DNA of 47,383 nt. Origin: Bacteroidales bacterium (GTDB lineage: Bacteria; Bacteroidota; Bacteroidia; Bacteroidales; WCHB1-69). The position numbers were made by a program, and so were the translations under genes. The stretch is from positions 1 to 47,383 of the forward strand of contig JAEEQA010000009.1 of NCBI GenBank assembly GCA_016285085.1. Direction: 5' to 3'. This document shows, in pieces, positions 40,617 through 47,383 of the stretch (positions are counted from its first letter, which is position 1; every line of letters begins with the position of its first letter). The notes under the pieces were generated by a model, which saw nothing but the letters and a program-made list of their open reading frames with translations, did not search any database and was not told where the DNA came from.

Positions 40617-40653
40617 CGACAATAATATTTTTCTTTATTTAAAGAAATATTTG

Positions 40654-40661
40654 TATTTTTG
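40654..40661 (+). promoter_or_regulatory. -7 promoter box (TATTTTTG) for the OmpA/TPR lipoprotein gene
   Basis: Exact TAnnTTTG match, 55 bp upstream of the ATG. Confidence 0.7.
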
Positions 40662-40716
40662 CCTGCTTTTTGAAGTGTAATATAAATAGTTGTAAATCAA
40701 TTTAAAATAAAAAAAT

Positions 40717-42534
40717 ATGATGAAGAAAAATTTTAGAGTTATTCTTTTGGCATGCTTTGTCGGCCTGCTCGTGGCGGGCTGCGGCCTTGGAAAAATGGTT
40801 CCGCGTTATCCGGAAGTGAGCATCAAGCTGGACAACGAAAATCTTGAGAACAGAGGCGGTCAGGTGGCGTATCAAGTGAAGGGCACCATTCCTCCGAAAT
40901 ATATGAAGAAGAAAGCCACGATGACGGTGACGCCCACCATCGAGTACAACGGCCAGCGCATCGCCCTCGCCCCGATTGAACTTCAGGGTCAGAAGGCCAA
41001 GGCCAAAGGAACGGTCATCAATTACAAGCAGGGCGGCAACTTCTCCGCCACCGGTTCCTTCGAGTTCAAGGACGGATATGAAGAAGCCAATCTCGTGGCT
41101 TCCAGCACCGCCCAGAAGAAGAAAAAATCCCACACTTTCCCCGATGTGATGCTTTGCGAAGGCATCTGCAACTCCGCCGCTTTGATGGACATCAATCCTG
41201 AACTGTCCGAAAAGGCCGGCAACGGCACACAGCTCCTCTATGGCGATCATGGCTACAAAGCAGAATTCCTTACGCAAACCGCCATCATCTATTTTGACCT
41301 TAACAAGGCCGATCTCAACATGAACCTCAAACTCAACAAGGAAGATGCCGCCAAGAAGGCCGTCGCCGACTTCGCCGCCTTTATGAAAGAGGGCCGTGTC
41401 ATCGACAAGATCGTCGTCACCGGTTGGGCCTCTCCCGAAGGTGAAGAGAGCCTCAACCGAGGTCTTTCCCAGAAACGTGCCGAACAGGGCAAGAAATGGT
41501 TCGACAACGAGTTCGACAAATACCTCCGCCAGTATGCGAAGGAAAACAAAATCAAATACAAAGATTTGAAGAAACCCGAAATCGTTTTCGACGTCACCTC
41601 CCCGGGTGAGGACTGGAGCGGTTTCGAAAGAGATCTCCAGGCTTCCAACATCGCCGAAAAGAGCAAGATTCTCAATGTGGTGCGCTCGCAGCCCAACGGT
41701 GCAATGAAGGAGGAGAAAATCCGCAATATGACCGACATCTATCCCACCATCGCCGACATCATCCTGCCCCCGCTCCGCCGCGTGGAAGTTTCTATGGTCT
41801 GCAACAAGAATATGTTCAACGATGAGCAGATTGCCAAGTTCATGACCACCAACCCCGATACCCTTTCTGTGAACGAGAAACTCTATGCCGCTTACATGGA
41901 GAAAGACCTCACCAAGAAAGAAGCCATCTACAAGGTGATTATGGACAAGGAAGAGAGTGACTGGCGCGCTTACAACAATGCCGGTATCCTTGAAATCCAC
42001 AATTATATGGAAAACGGCGACAACGCTGCTCTTACCGAGGGTATGAAGAACCTTGACAAGGCTGCCGCCATCTCCCCGAGCAACGGCATCATCCTCAACA
42101 ACCAGGGTGTCGGCTTGTTCCTGCAGGGAAAGAAAGCCGAGGCCATGCAGAAGTTTGCCGAGGCTGCCAAGGCTACCACCAACCCCGTCGGCCAGGACTA
42201 CAACCTCGCCATGAACCAGATCCAGTCCGGTGACTATACAGGCGCCGCCAAGTCGATGAACAACAAGACTTGCGACTACAACATGGCCCTCGTCCAGATG
42301 CTGGATAAGAACTACACTGCCGCCCAGAACACCTTGGAGTGTATCGCCCAGAAGGATGCCAAAACCTACTACCTCGCCGCTGTTCTGGCCGCTCGCACCA
42401 AGAACGAGGCAAAAGTTTACGAGAACCTCGCACAGGCAGTGAAACTCAATGCTTCCTACAAGGCAAAAGCCAAGAAGGACGCAGAGTTCAAGAAATACAA
42501 GAACCAATCAAAATTCCAGGAAATCGTGAAATAG
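40717..42534 (+). CDS. OmpA-like/TPR lipoprotein
   Basis: 605 residues (second Met at 40720 is also possible). The lipobox LLVAGC gives lipidated Cys22. Residues about 30-185 are a beta-rich region (VAYQVKGTIPPKYMKKKATM). An OmpA-like peptidoglycan-binding motif follows (IIYFDLNKADLN and VVTGWASPEGEESLNRGLSQ), with an expanded loop. The C-terminal third (about 415-600) contains TPR-like helical repeats (WRAYNNAGILEIHNYMENGD; FLQGKKAEAMQKFAEAAKAT). It probably links the outer membrane to the cell wall. Codon use (high GC at third positions, Lys-rich) suggests strong expression. Related proteins in Bacteroidota have no settled function. Confidence 0.82.
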   Translation: MMKKNFRVILLACFVGLLVAGCGLGKMVPRYPEVSIKLDNENLENRGGQVAYQVKGTIPPKYMKKKATMTVTPTIEYNGQRIALAPIELQGQKAKAKGTVINYKQGGNFSATGSFEFKDGYEEANLVASSTAQKKKKSHTFPDVMLCEGICNSAALMDINPELSEKAGNGTQLLYGDHGYKAEFLTQTAIIYFDLNKADLNMNLKLNKEDAAKKAVADFAAFMKEGRVIDKIVVTGWASPEGEESLNRGLSQKRAEQGKKWFDNEFDKYLRQYAKENKIKYKDLKKPEIVFDVTSPGEDWSGFERDLQASNIAEKSKILNVVRSQPNGAMKEEKIRNMTDIYPTIADIILPPLRRVEVSMVCNKNMFNDEQIAKFMTTNPDTLSVNEKLYAAYMEKDLTKKEAIYKVIMDKEESDWRAYNNAGILEIHNYMENGDNAALTEGMKNLDKAAAISPSNGIILNNQGVGLFLQGKKAEAMQKFAEAAKATTNPVGQDYNLAMNQIQSGDYTGAAKSMNNKTCDYNMALVQMLDKNYTAAQNTLECIAQKDAKTYYLAAVLAARTKNEAKVYENLAQAVKLNASYKAKAKKDAEFKKYKNQSKFQEIVK

Positions 42535-42557
42535 TATTTCAGGTTTCCGGTTGATAT

Positions 42558-42588
42558 AAAAAAGGCATTTGAAAAAATGCCTTTTTTT
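42558..42588 (+). terminator. Terminator of the OmpA/TPR lipoprotein gene
   Basis: Stem AAAAAGGCATTT/AAATGCCTTTTT with a 4-nt loop and T-run, about 25 bp after the stop codon. Confidence 0.9.
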
Positions 42589-42627
42589 GATGAAAACAGG
42601 TACAAAAACAAGCAAAACCAACAAGTT

Positions 42628-42710
42628 ATGGATAAAGCAAAAGTCAAGGAACTAAACTCGAACACCTCGCCGACGAGGGTCAAGATGGATAAAGCAAAAG
42701 TCAAGGAACT
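42628..42710 (+). repeat. Duplicated translation-start segment of the YitT family gene
   Basis: ATGGATAAAGCAAAAGTCAA begins a 26-bp stretch at 42628-42653 that recurs exactly at 42685-42710. The offset is 57 bp (19 codons), so both ATGs are in the same frame. Confidence 0.85.
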
Positions 42711-43572
42711 CGTTAGAGACTATTGTATGATCTTACTGGGCACGGCCATTATGGCGGTGGGATACGTGGTGTTTGTCTCCCCGCTGAAGCTGGCGCCCGG
42801 CGGTGTGTACGGTATTGCCATCATTCTGCACCACCTGTTCAACTTCCCGATCGGTTTGTCGGGTCTGTGCCTGGACTTGCCGCTGTTGCTCATTGGCACG
42901 CTGTGGCTCGGCCCCAAGTTTGGCGCGAAGACGGTGGCGAGCGTGCTGGCTCTGCCTGCCTTCATCTCCGTTCTTGAGTACTTCTACGGGTACGAGCCCC
43001 TGGTTTCCGATCCTGCCGCCACCGTGATTCTGGTGCTGTTCGGCTCGGTGCTCATCGGATTGGGCCTCGGCATCATCTTCAAGACCCGCGCCACTTCCGG
43101 CGGTACTGATATTATCGCCATGATCATTGCCAAATATCTGAAACACATATCTTTGGGAAAGATAGTGATTGTTGTGGACTCTACTGTCGTGCTGTTGTCG
43201 CTCGTGGCGTTCAACGACTGGACCATTCCGCTCTATTCGTGGTTGGTGATTTACATTGAAGGCATCATCATCGACAAGGTGGTGGCCGGCGGGCAGTCGG
43301 GCAAGGCTGTGATGATCATCTCCGACAAACCGGAGGAGATCAAGGACTGCATCCTCCAGAAGCTGCAGCGTGGCGGCACCTTCATCAAAGGCGAGGGTAT
43401 GTACAACCATTCCGACAAGAAAATCATCTACACGACGGTTTCCCGCAAGCAGCTCCCGCAGCTGATCCACTATGTGCACGAGACCGATCCGGCGGCCTTC
43501 CTGTCGGTGCTGGAGGCTTCCGAGGTACTGGGCAACGGCTTCGCCTCGCTGAAGGAGAAAGCAGAGGCGTAG
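42685..43572 (+). CDS. YitT family membrane protein with DUF2179 domain
   Basis: 295 residues from the ATG at 42685, or 314 from the identical start at 42628. The ORF track start at 42577 lies inside the upstream terminator and is rejected. The shorter form fits the family's usual 280-300 residues. Five to six membrane spans (MILLGTAIMAVGYVVFVSPL, ATVILVLFGSVLIGLGLGII and others) carry the conserved GGVYGIAIILHHLF and TRATSGGTDIIAMIIAKYL. The cytoplasmic C-terminal DUF2179 domain (GQSGKAVMIISDKPEEIKD ... GEGMYNHSDKKIIYTTVSRK) completes it. Function is unknown, although membership in transport has been proposed. Confidence 0.9.
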   Translation: MDKAKVKELVRDYCMILLGTAIMAVGYVVFVSPLKLAPGGVYGIAIILHHLFNFPIGLSGLCLDLPLLLIGTLWLGPKFGAKTVASVLALPAFISVLEYFYGYEPLVSDPAATVILVLFGSVLIGLGLGIIFKTRATSGGTDIIAMIIAKYLKHISLGKIVIVVDSTVVLLSLVAFNDWTIPLYSWLVIYIEGIIIDKVVAGGQSGKAVMIISDKPEEIKDCILQKLQRGGTFIKGEGMYNHSDKKIIYTTVSRKQLPQLIHYVHETDPAAFLSVLEASEVLGNGFASLKEKAEA

Positions 43573-43589
43573 GGATTAATAAAAATTAT

Positions 43590-43597
43590 TATTTTTG
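43590..43597 (+). promoter_or_regulatory. -7 promoter box (TATTTTTG) for the barrel gene at 43616
   Basis: Exact TAnnTTTG match, 18 bp upstream of the ATG. It overlaps the start used in the ORF track and so supports 43616. Confidence 0.7.
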
Positions 43598-43615
43598 CGG
43601 CTCAATTCTTATAGC

Positions 43616-44407
43616 ATGAGAAAACTGATTTTTTTAATGGCACTGTTGCTGTTTGCTGGTGCGGTGAATGCTTCGCCGATAGCGGATAATGGCGGCAGTG
43701 GCGACCAGTGGCCGGGCGTTTACCGCGACCGTCCGCCCCGTAATCCGCGCCCGCCCCGTCCGCACGACGCTGACTTCGGAAAACGTGTCACGCTCGGTGT
43801 CGCGTTCGGCATCGGGCCTGGCTGGCTGAACCCGCGCACCGACTCCGTCAACCGCGCCGGCATCGTCAATACCATGCGCTACGGTATCCCGCTCGACATC
43901 AACTTCACCACCAAGAACAACTACTACTTCACCACCGGTGTCTTCTTTTCCCACTCCGGCGGCAAGCTCCGTTTTGTGGATGACATCGAAAACGTGGGCA
44001 TTGTGGAAACTATCCGCAAGTACAATGCCATCTATCTCTCTTTGCCGACCGGTATCAAGCTGAAAACGCCCAGCATGAAGGGGTTTGTGGTGGCGGCGCA
44101 GTTCGGCTTCCTCCACAGCTTCCGTCTTACGGCAAAAGCCTCCGACCAGTACGAGGTAGGGGAGGAGAAGGTGACCACTAATAAATATATGTACACCAAA
44201 GAGACGGCTTGGTTCCGTGAGGCCGGCTTCATTGGGTTGGGCATGGAGTACGTCATCAAGGACGATTTCCGAGTCTATTTCTATGCCACTTACGACCATA
44301 CTTTCATCAATTTCTTTGGTAAAAAGGCAGAAGCCAACTTCTTGTCAGGAAGAGATATGCGTGCCACTGCTGGCAACATCGAATTTATGGTCGGTATCTG
44401 TTTCTAA
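43616..44407 (+). CDS. Outer-membrane beta-barrel protein (PorT-like appearance)
   Basis: 263 residues from the ATG at 43616 (MRKLIFLMALLLFAGAVNAS, signal peptide). A short Pro/Arg-rich segment (PRNPRPPRPHD) follows. The rest forms barrel strands: RVTLGVAFGIGPGWLNPR, YYFTTGVFFSHSGGKLRF, KYNAIYLSLPTGIKLKT, FVVAAQFGFLHSFRL, FRVYFYATYDHTFINFF. It ends IEFMVGICF with the expected terminal Phe. This layout fits PorT/OmpW-like eight-stranded barrels of Bacteroidota, without specific assignment. The FAH-family gene starts 11 bp downstream and is probably co-transcribed. Confidence 0.8.
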   Translation: MRKLIFLMALLLFAGAVNASPIADNGGSGDQWPGVYRDRPPRNPRPPRPHDADFGKRVTLGVAFGIGPGWLNPRTDSVNRAGIVNTMRYGIPLDINFTTKNNYYFTTGVFFSHSGGKLRFVDDIENVGIVETIRKYNAIYLSLPTGIKLKTPSMKGFVVAAQFGFLHSFRLTAKASDQYEVGEEKVTTNKYMYTKETAWFREAGFIGLGMEYVIKDDFRVYFYATYDHTFINFFGKKAEANFLSGRDMRATAGNIEFMVGICF

Positions 44408-44418
44408 TCTGTAACGAT

Positions 44419-45030
44419 ATGAAAATCATCTGTATAGGCCGGAACTATCTTCCCCATATCAAGGAACTGGGACATCAGGTGCCGGAAAGTCCGACCTTTT
44501 TTCTGAAACCCGACACTTCGGTGATTACCTGCAACCGTCCCTTCCCGCTGCCCGCTTTTTCGCAGCAGGTGGAGTACGAGGTGGAGATTCTGGTGCGCAT
44601 CGGCAAGGAGGGGAAGAATATCCAGGAGTGCGAAGCCCACACCTGTTACCATGAATTGGGGCTCGGTATCGACTTCACGGCACGTGATTTGCAGAAAAAG
44701 TGCATCGAGCAGGGCAATCCGTGGGAAATCGCCAAAGCCTTTGATGGTTCTGCGGTGATTAGTCAATTTATTGAAAAAGAAGCATTTGAAGATATCAATA
44801 ACCTGAATTTCCATCTGGACTTGAACGGCACGACGGTGCAAGTCGGCAACAGCGGCGATATGCTGTTCCCCATTGACAGGATCATCGCCCATGTGTCGCA
44901 GTTCCTCACCCTGAAGGAGGGCGACATCCTCTTCACCGGTACGCCGAAAGGGGTAGGGAAGGTCGCCGTCAACGACCGTCTGGAAGGGTGGCTGGAAGAC
45001 CGGAAACTGCTGGATTTCAGGGTGGAATAG
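44419..45030 (+). CDS. Fumarylacetoacetate hydrolase family protein
   Basis: 203 residues, the short form of the FAH superfamily, whose members hydrolyse or decarboxylate acylpyruvates and related oxoacids with a divalent metal in the cytoplasm. Visible features are IGRNYLPHIKELGH at the start, the metal-binding glutamates in QVEYEVEILVRIGKEGK, GLGIDFTARDLQKKCIEQGN and the closing LKEGDILFTGTPKGVGKVAV. The physiological substrate is unclear. It lies 11 bp behind the barrel gene and is followed by a TAGAGACG-family palindrome. Confidence 0.93.
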   Translation: MKIICIGRNYLPHIKELGHQVPESPTFFLKPDTSVITCNRPFPLPAFSQQVEYEVEILVRIGKEGKNIQECEAHTCYHELGLGIDFTARDLQKKCIEQGNPWEIAKAFDGSAVISQFIEKEAFEDINNLNFHLDLNGTTVQVGNSGDMLFPIDRIIAHVSQFLTLKEGDILFTGTPKGVGKVAVNDRLEGWLEDRKLLDFRVE

Positions 45031-45047
45031 AAATATGGAATATTATT

Positions 45048-45069
45048 GAGACGCGGTACACCGCGTCTC
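45048..45069. repeat. Palindrome of the TAGAGACG family
   Basis: GAGACGCGGT-AC-ACCGCGTCTC; the left outer arm is TT instead of TA. It lies between the FAH-family stop and the MFS gene and may act as a terminator. Confidence 0.75.
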
Positions 45070-45114
45070 TACTTGATAAACCTGTAACTTTATAAACTTT
45101 ATAAACCCATTGTT

Positions 45115-46401
45115 ATGCAACTGAAAATCAGACTTATTGTAATGAACTTCCTCGTATTTGCGGTGTGGGGTTCATATTTGACCAGTATGGGTTCCTATTT
45201 GGCTTCTGTGGGCATGGGAATGCACATCGGATGGTTCTATTCGGTTCAGGGCATTGTGTCGCTGTTTATGCCAGCCTTGATCGGTATCGTGGCCGACCGA
45301 TGGATTCCGGCACAGAAAATGTTGAGTATCTGTCACTTCCTTGCAGCAGGTTTTATGGCGCTCACTGGTTATATGGGTATGGCCTACGGCGATCATGTGA
45401 CCTTTGCGCAGCTTTTTCCGTTTTATACAATGAGTGTGGCGTTTTTCATGCCGACAATTGCCTTGGACAATTCGGTTTCCTATACGGCGCTGACGGCTGG
45501 CGGCTACGACACGGTGAAGGCTTTCCCGCCCATCCGGGTGTTCGGTACCATCGGTTTCATCTGCTCCATGTGGATTGTCGATCTGCTCGGTTTTCAGCAT
45601 GATTACCGCCAGTTCTTTGTCTGTGCGGTATGGGGTATTGTTCTCGGTTTTTATGCCTTGACGCTTCCCAACTGTCCCGTAAACAAGAATGTGGAGAAGA
45701 AGTCGTTTGTCGATACGTTCGGTTTGCGGGCGTTCTCCCTTTTCAAGGATAAGAAGATGTGTATCTTCTTCATTTTCTCGATGTTGCTGGGTGTATCGCT
45801 GCAAATCACCAACGGTTACGCAAACGCCTTCATATCCGCTTTTGCCAGCGTGAAGGAGTATGCCGACACGTTTGCCGTGCAGCATGCCAACATTCTGATT
45901 TCGCTGTCTCAGATTTCCGAAACGCTATGTATCCTGCTGATTCCGTTCTGCTTGCGCCGTTTCGGTATCAAGAATGTGATGCTGATGGCGATGTTTGCAT
46001 GGGTGTTCCGTTTCGGCTTTTTCGCTGTCGGCAACCCGGGCAACGGCGTATGGCTTTTCATCCTTTCGATGATTGTCTATGGCGTGGCGTTCGACTTTTT
46101 CAACATCAGTGGCTCTCTCTTTGTGGATCAGGAGACGAGTCCCGAGATTCGTTCCAGTGCGCAGGGTGTGTTCATGATGATGACCAACGGCTTCGGCGCC
46201 ACCATTGGAACGCTAGGAGCGCAGTTCGTGGTTAATCGTCTCGTTTACAGCAATTCCGACCCTGTCGCCCAAATTCCGGGCTGGACTTCCACATGGTACA
46301 TCTTCGCGGGTTACGCCCTCGTGGTCGCGATTCTGTTTGCCATTTTCTTCCGGTACAAACATGTGAGACCGGAAAATGGTGAATTGAAAACGGAAAATTA
46401 A
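45115..46401 (+). CDS. MFS nucleoside transporter (NupG/XapB-like nucleoside:H+ symporter family)
   Basis: 428 residues with 12 predicted membrane spans. The opening MQLKIRLIVMNFLVFAVWGS, then YLTSMGSYLASVGMG, IGWFYSVQGIVSLFMPALIG and IVADRW match the nucleoside:H+ symporter family, as does the C-terminal GVAFDFFNISGSLFVDQETS with IRSSAQGVFMMMTNGFGATI. It would import nucleosides across the inner membrane for salvage. It is flanked on both sides by palindromes of the TAGAGACG family. No clear -7 box can be seen; CCTGTAACTTTATAAACTTT lies upstream. Confidence 0.9.
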   Translation: MQLKIRLIVMNFLVFAVWGSYLTSMGSYLASVGMGMHIGWFYSVQGIVSLFMPALIGIVADRWIPAQKMLSICHFLAAGFMALTGYMGMAYGDHVTFAQLFPFYTMSVAFFMPTIALDNSVSYTALTAGGYDTVKAFPPIRVFGTIGFICSMWIVDLLGFQHDYRQFFVCAVWGIVLGFYALTLPNCPVNKNVEKKSFVDTFGLRAFSLFKDKKMCIFFIFSMLLGVSLQITNGYANAFISAFASVKEYADTFAVQHANILISLSQISETLCILLIPFCLRRFGIKNVMLMAMFAWVFRFGFFAVGNPGNGVWLFILSMIVYGVAFDFFNISGSLFVDQETSPEIRSSAQGVFMMMTNGFGATIGTLGAQFVVNRLVYSNSDPVAQIPGWTSTWYIFAGYALVVAILFAIFFRYKHVRPENGELKTEN

Positions 46402-46411
46402 AAATTGACCA

Positions 46412-46437
46412 TAGAGACGCGATGAATCGCGTCTCTA
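46412..46437. repeat. Palindrome of the TAGAGACG family
   Basis: TAGAGACGCGAT-GA-ATCGCGTCTCTA, intergenic between the MFS stop and the uracil-DNA glycosylase gene. It is followed by degenerate ATACCCT repeats (46438-46470). Confidence 0.8.
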
Positions 46438-46470
46438 CTATACCCTAATCCCTATACCCTATACCCTATT

Positions 46471-47151
46471 ATGGTAAATCCTGTCATTGAAGAATCTTGG
46501 AAACGTGAATTAGCGGACCAGTTTGCATCGCCGTACTTTGAGGATTTGAAGCAGTTTTTGCTTGCGGAGAAGCGACAGTTTCCGGTTTATCCTCCGGGAC
46601 CGCTGATTTTCAATGCGTTCAATCTTACACCGTTCGACAAGGTGAAGGTGGTGATTCTCGGGCAGGATCCGTACCACGAGCCGGGGCAGGCGCACGGATT
46701 GTGTTTCTCGGTGATGCCGGGCACGAAGTTTCCGCCGTCGCTGATGAACATCTTCCAGGAGTTGCAGTCGGACCTCGGGGTGCCGGTGCCGCCCACGGGC
46801 AACTTGGAGGGTTGGGCGCGTCAGGGGGTGCTGCTGTTGAACGCCACGCTGACGGTGCGGGCGCATCAGGCGGGTTCGCACCAGCGGCACGGTTGGGAAA
46901 CCTTCACCGACGCCGCCATTTCGCGGCTTTCGGAAAAACGGAGCGGCATCGTCTTCCTGCTGTGGGGCTCGTACGCGCAGGCGAAGGCGCAGCTGATAGA
47001 CGGCTCCAAGCACTTCATCCTTACCGCCCCGCACCCGTCGCCGCTGTCGGCCTACCGCGGCTTCTTCGGCTGCCGCCATTTCTCGCAAACGAACCAACTG
47101 CTGCTACAAACGGGTCAAACACCCATTGACTGGGCCGTGACCAATGTGTAA
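46471..47151 (+). CDS. ung: Uracil-DNA glycosylase
   Basis: 226 residues, full length for family 1. The enzyme removes uracil from DNA to start base-excision repair. The catalytic water-activating motif [13 protein letters not shown] (residues 64-76, Asp66) is intact, as is the uracil-recognition and DNA-intercalation motif [17 protein letters not shown] near residue 187. [17 protein letters not shown] and [11 protein letters not shown] complete the family pattern. It has no obvious -7 box directly upstream, so it may be read from the MFS gene through the palindrome or from a weak promoter in the repeats. Confidence 0.96.
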   Translation: MVNPVIEESWKRELADQFASPYFEDLKQFLLAEKRQFPVYPPGPLIFNAFNLTPFDKVKVVILGQDPYHEPGQAHGLCFSVMPGTKFPPSLMNIFQELQSDLGVPVPPTGNLEGWARQGVLLLNATLTVRAHQAGSHQRHGWETFTDAAISRLSEKRSGIVFLLWGSYAQAKAQLIDGSKHFILTAPHPSPLSAYRGFFGCRHFSQTNQLLLQTGQTPIDWAVTNV

Positions 47152-47371
<220 letters not shown>

Positions 47372-47383
47372 ACCCACATCACC

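Noticed and set aside
39546-40625. Open frame of 359 codons on the plus strand
   Set aside because: Antisense to the pseudouridine synthase gene with its intact catalytic HRID motif.
40702-42507. Open frame of 601 codons on the minus strand
   Set aside because: Shadow of the OmpA/TPR lipoprotein gene, which has a promoter, lipobox and terminator.

Overview
The window reads as chromosomal DNA of an anaerobic, Gram-negative Bacteroidota, most likely of the order Bacteroidales. The grounds are: many TAnnTTTG promoter -7 boxes just upstream of starts; start codons without strong Shine-Dalgarno sequences; type IX secretion (T9SS) C-terminal sorting domains of type A (a C10 protease and two choice-of-anchor-J proteins) and type B (a CHU_C/gliding-type domain); DUF4837, NfeD, PepSY-like and DUF1846 proteins; and a 2-oxoacid:ferredoxin oxidoreductase subunit. 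I see no rRNA, tRNA, CRISPR array, transposase or integrase. The species is not determinable by eye.

Layout. 1-542 is the 3' part of a 2-oxoacid:acceptor oxidoreductase gamma subunit. 543-4570 is an accessory patch: two small membrane proteins, a lipoprotein with a Gly/Ala-rich tail, a DUF4143 ATPase with 32-bp promoter repeats, then a second, truncated copy of the oxidoreductase 3' end with its own terminator. 4904-5496 is a DUF4160/DUF2442 pair. 5586-22075 is almost entirely minus strand: C69 peptidase; a tight four-gene operon (flippase-like membrane protein, RfaE2-type nucleotidyltransferase, M23/LysM peptidase, EEP-family hydrolase); an ECF sigma factor with a membrane protein ending in a T9SS type B domain; DUF4837 lipoprotein; PrmA; PepSY-like protein; secreted C10 protease; and a large propeller/barrel protein. 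22102-23851 holds an AT-rich lipoprotein gene bracketed by long direct repeats. 23920-33687 is mostly plus strand: YfcC-type transporter, outer-membrane barrels, an HhH barrel protein, a DciA-like (DUF721) protein, a HigBA toxin-antitoxin module followed by a duplicated DciA 3' end, and DUF1846. 33799-40580 is minus: two T9SS-secreted choice-of-anchor-J proteins, then RluD-type synthase, rRNA methyltransferase and RecO. 40717-47151 is plus: OmpA/TPR lipoprotein, YitT family protein, barrel protein, FAH-family hydrolase, nucleoside MFS transporter and uracil-DNA glycosylase. The window ends in a 63-nt poly-C tract.

The most striking pattern is shared by two loci. Accessory genes sit directly behind the stop codon of a core gene and are followed by a second copy of that gene's 3' end (134 bp for the oxidoreductase, 101 bp for dciA). 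By my hand alignment 10 of the 11 substitutions are synonymous, so each duplicate looks like an allele from a related genome, not a decaying copy. No recombinase is present. A third locus has a lipoprotein gene bracketed by direct repeats that begin in the promoter of the neighbouring gene. Together they suggest small cargo (toxin-antitoxin, ATPase, lipoprotein) is added at gene borders while the host gene stays intact. A second candidate novelty is the membrane protein next to the ECF sigma factor. It has one membrane span, a long Pro/Ala/Thr linker and a T9SS type B sorting domain, which could report on T9SS status.
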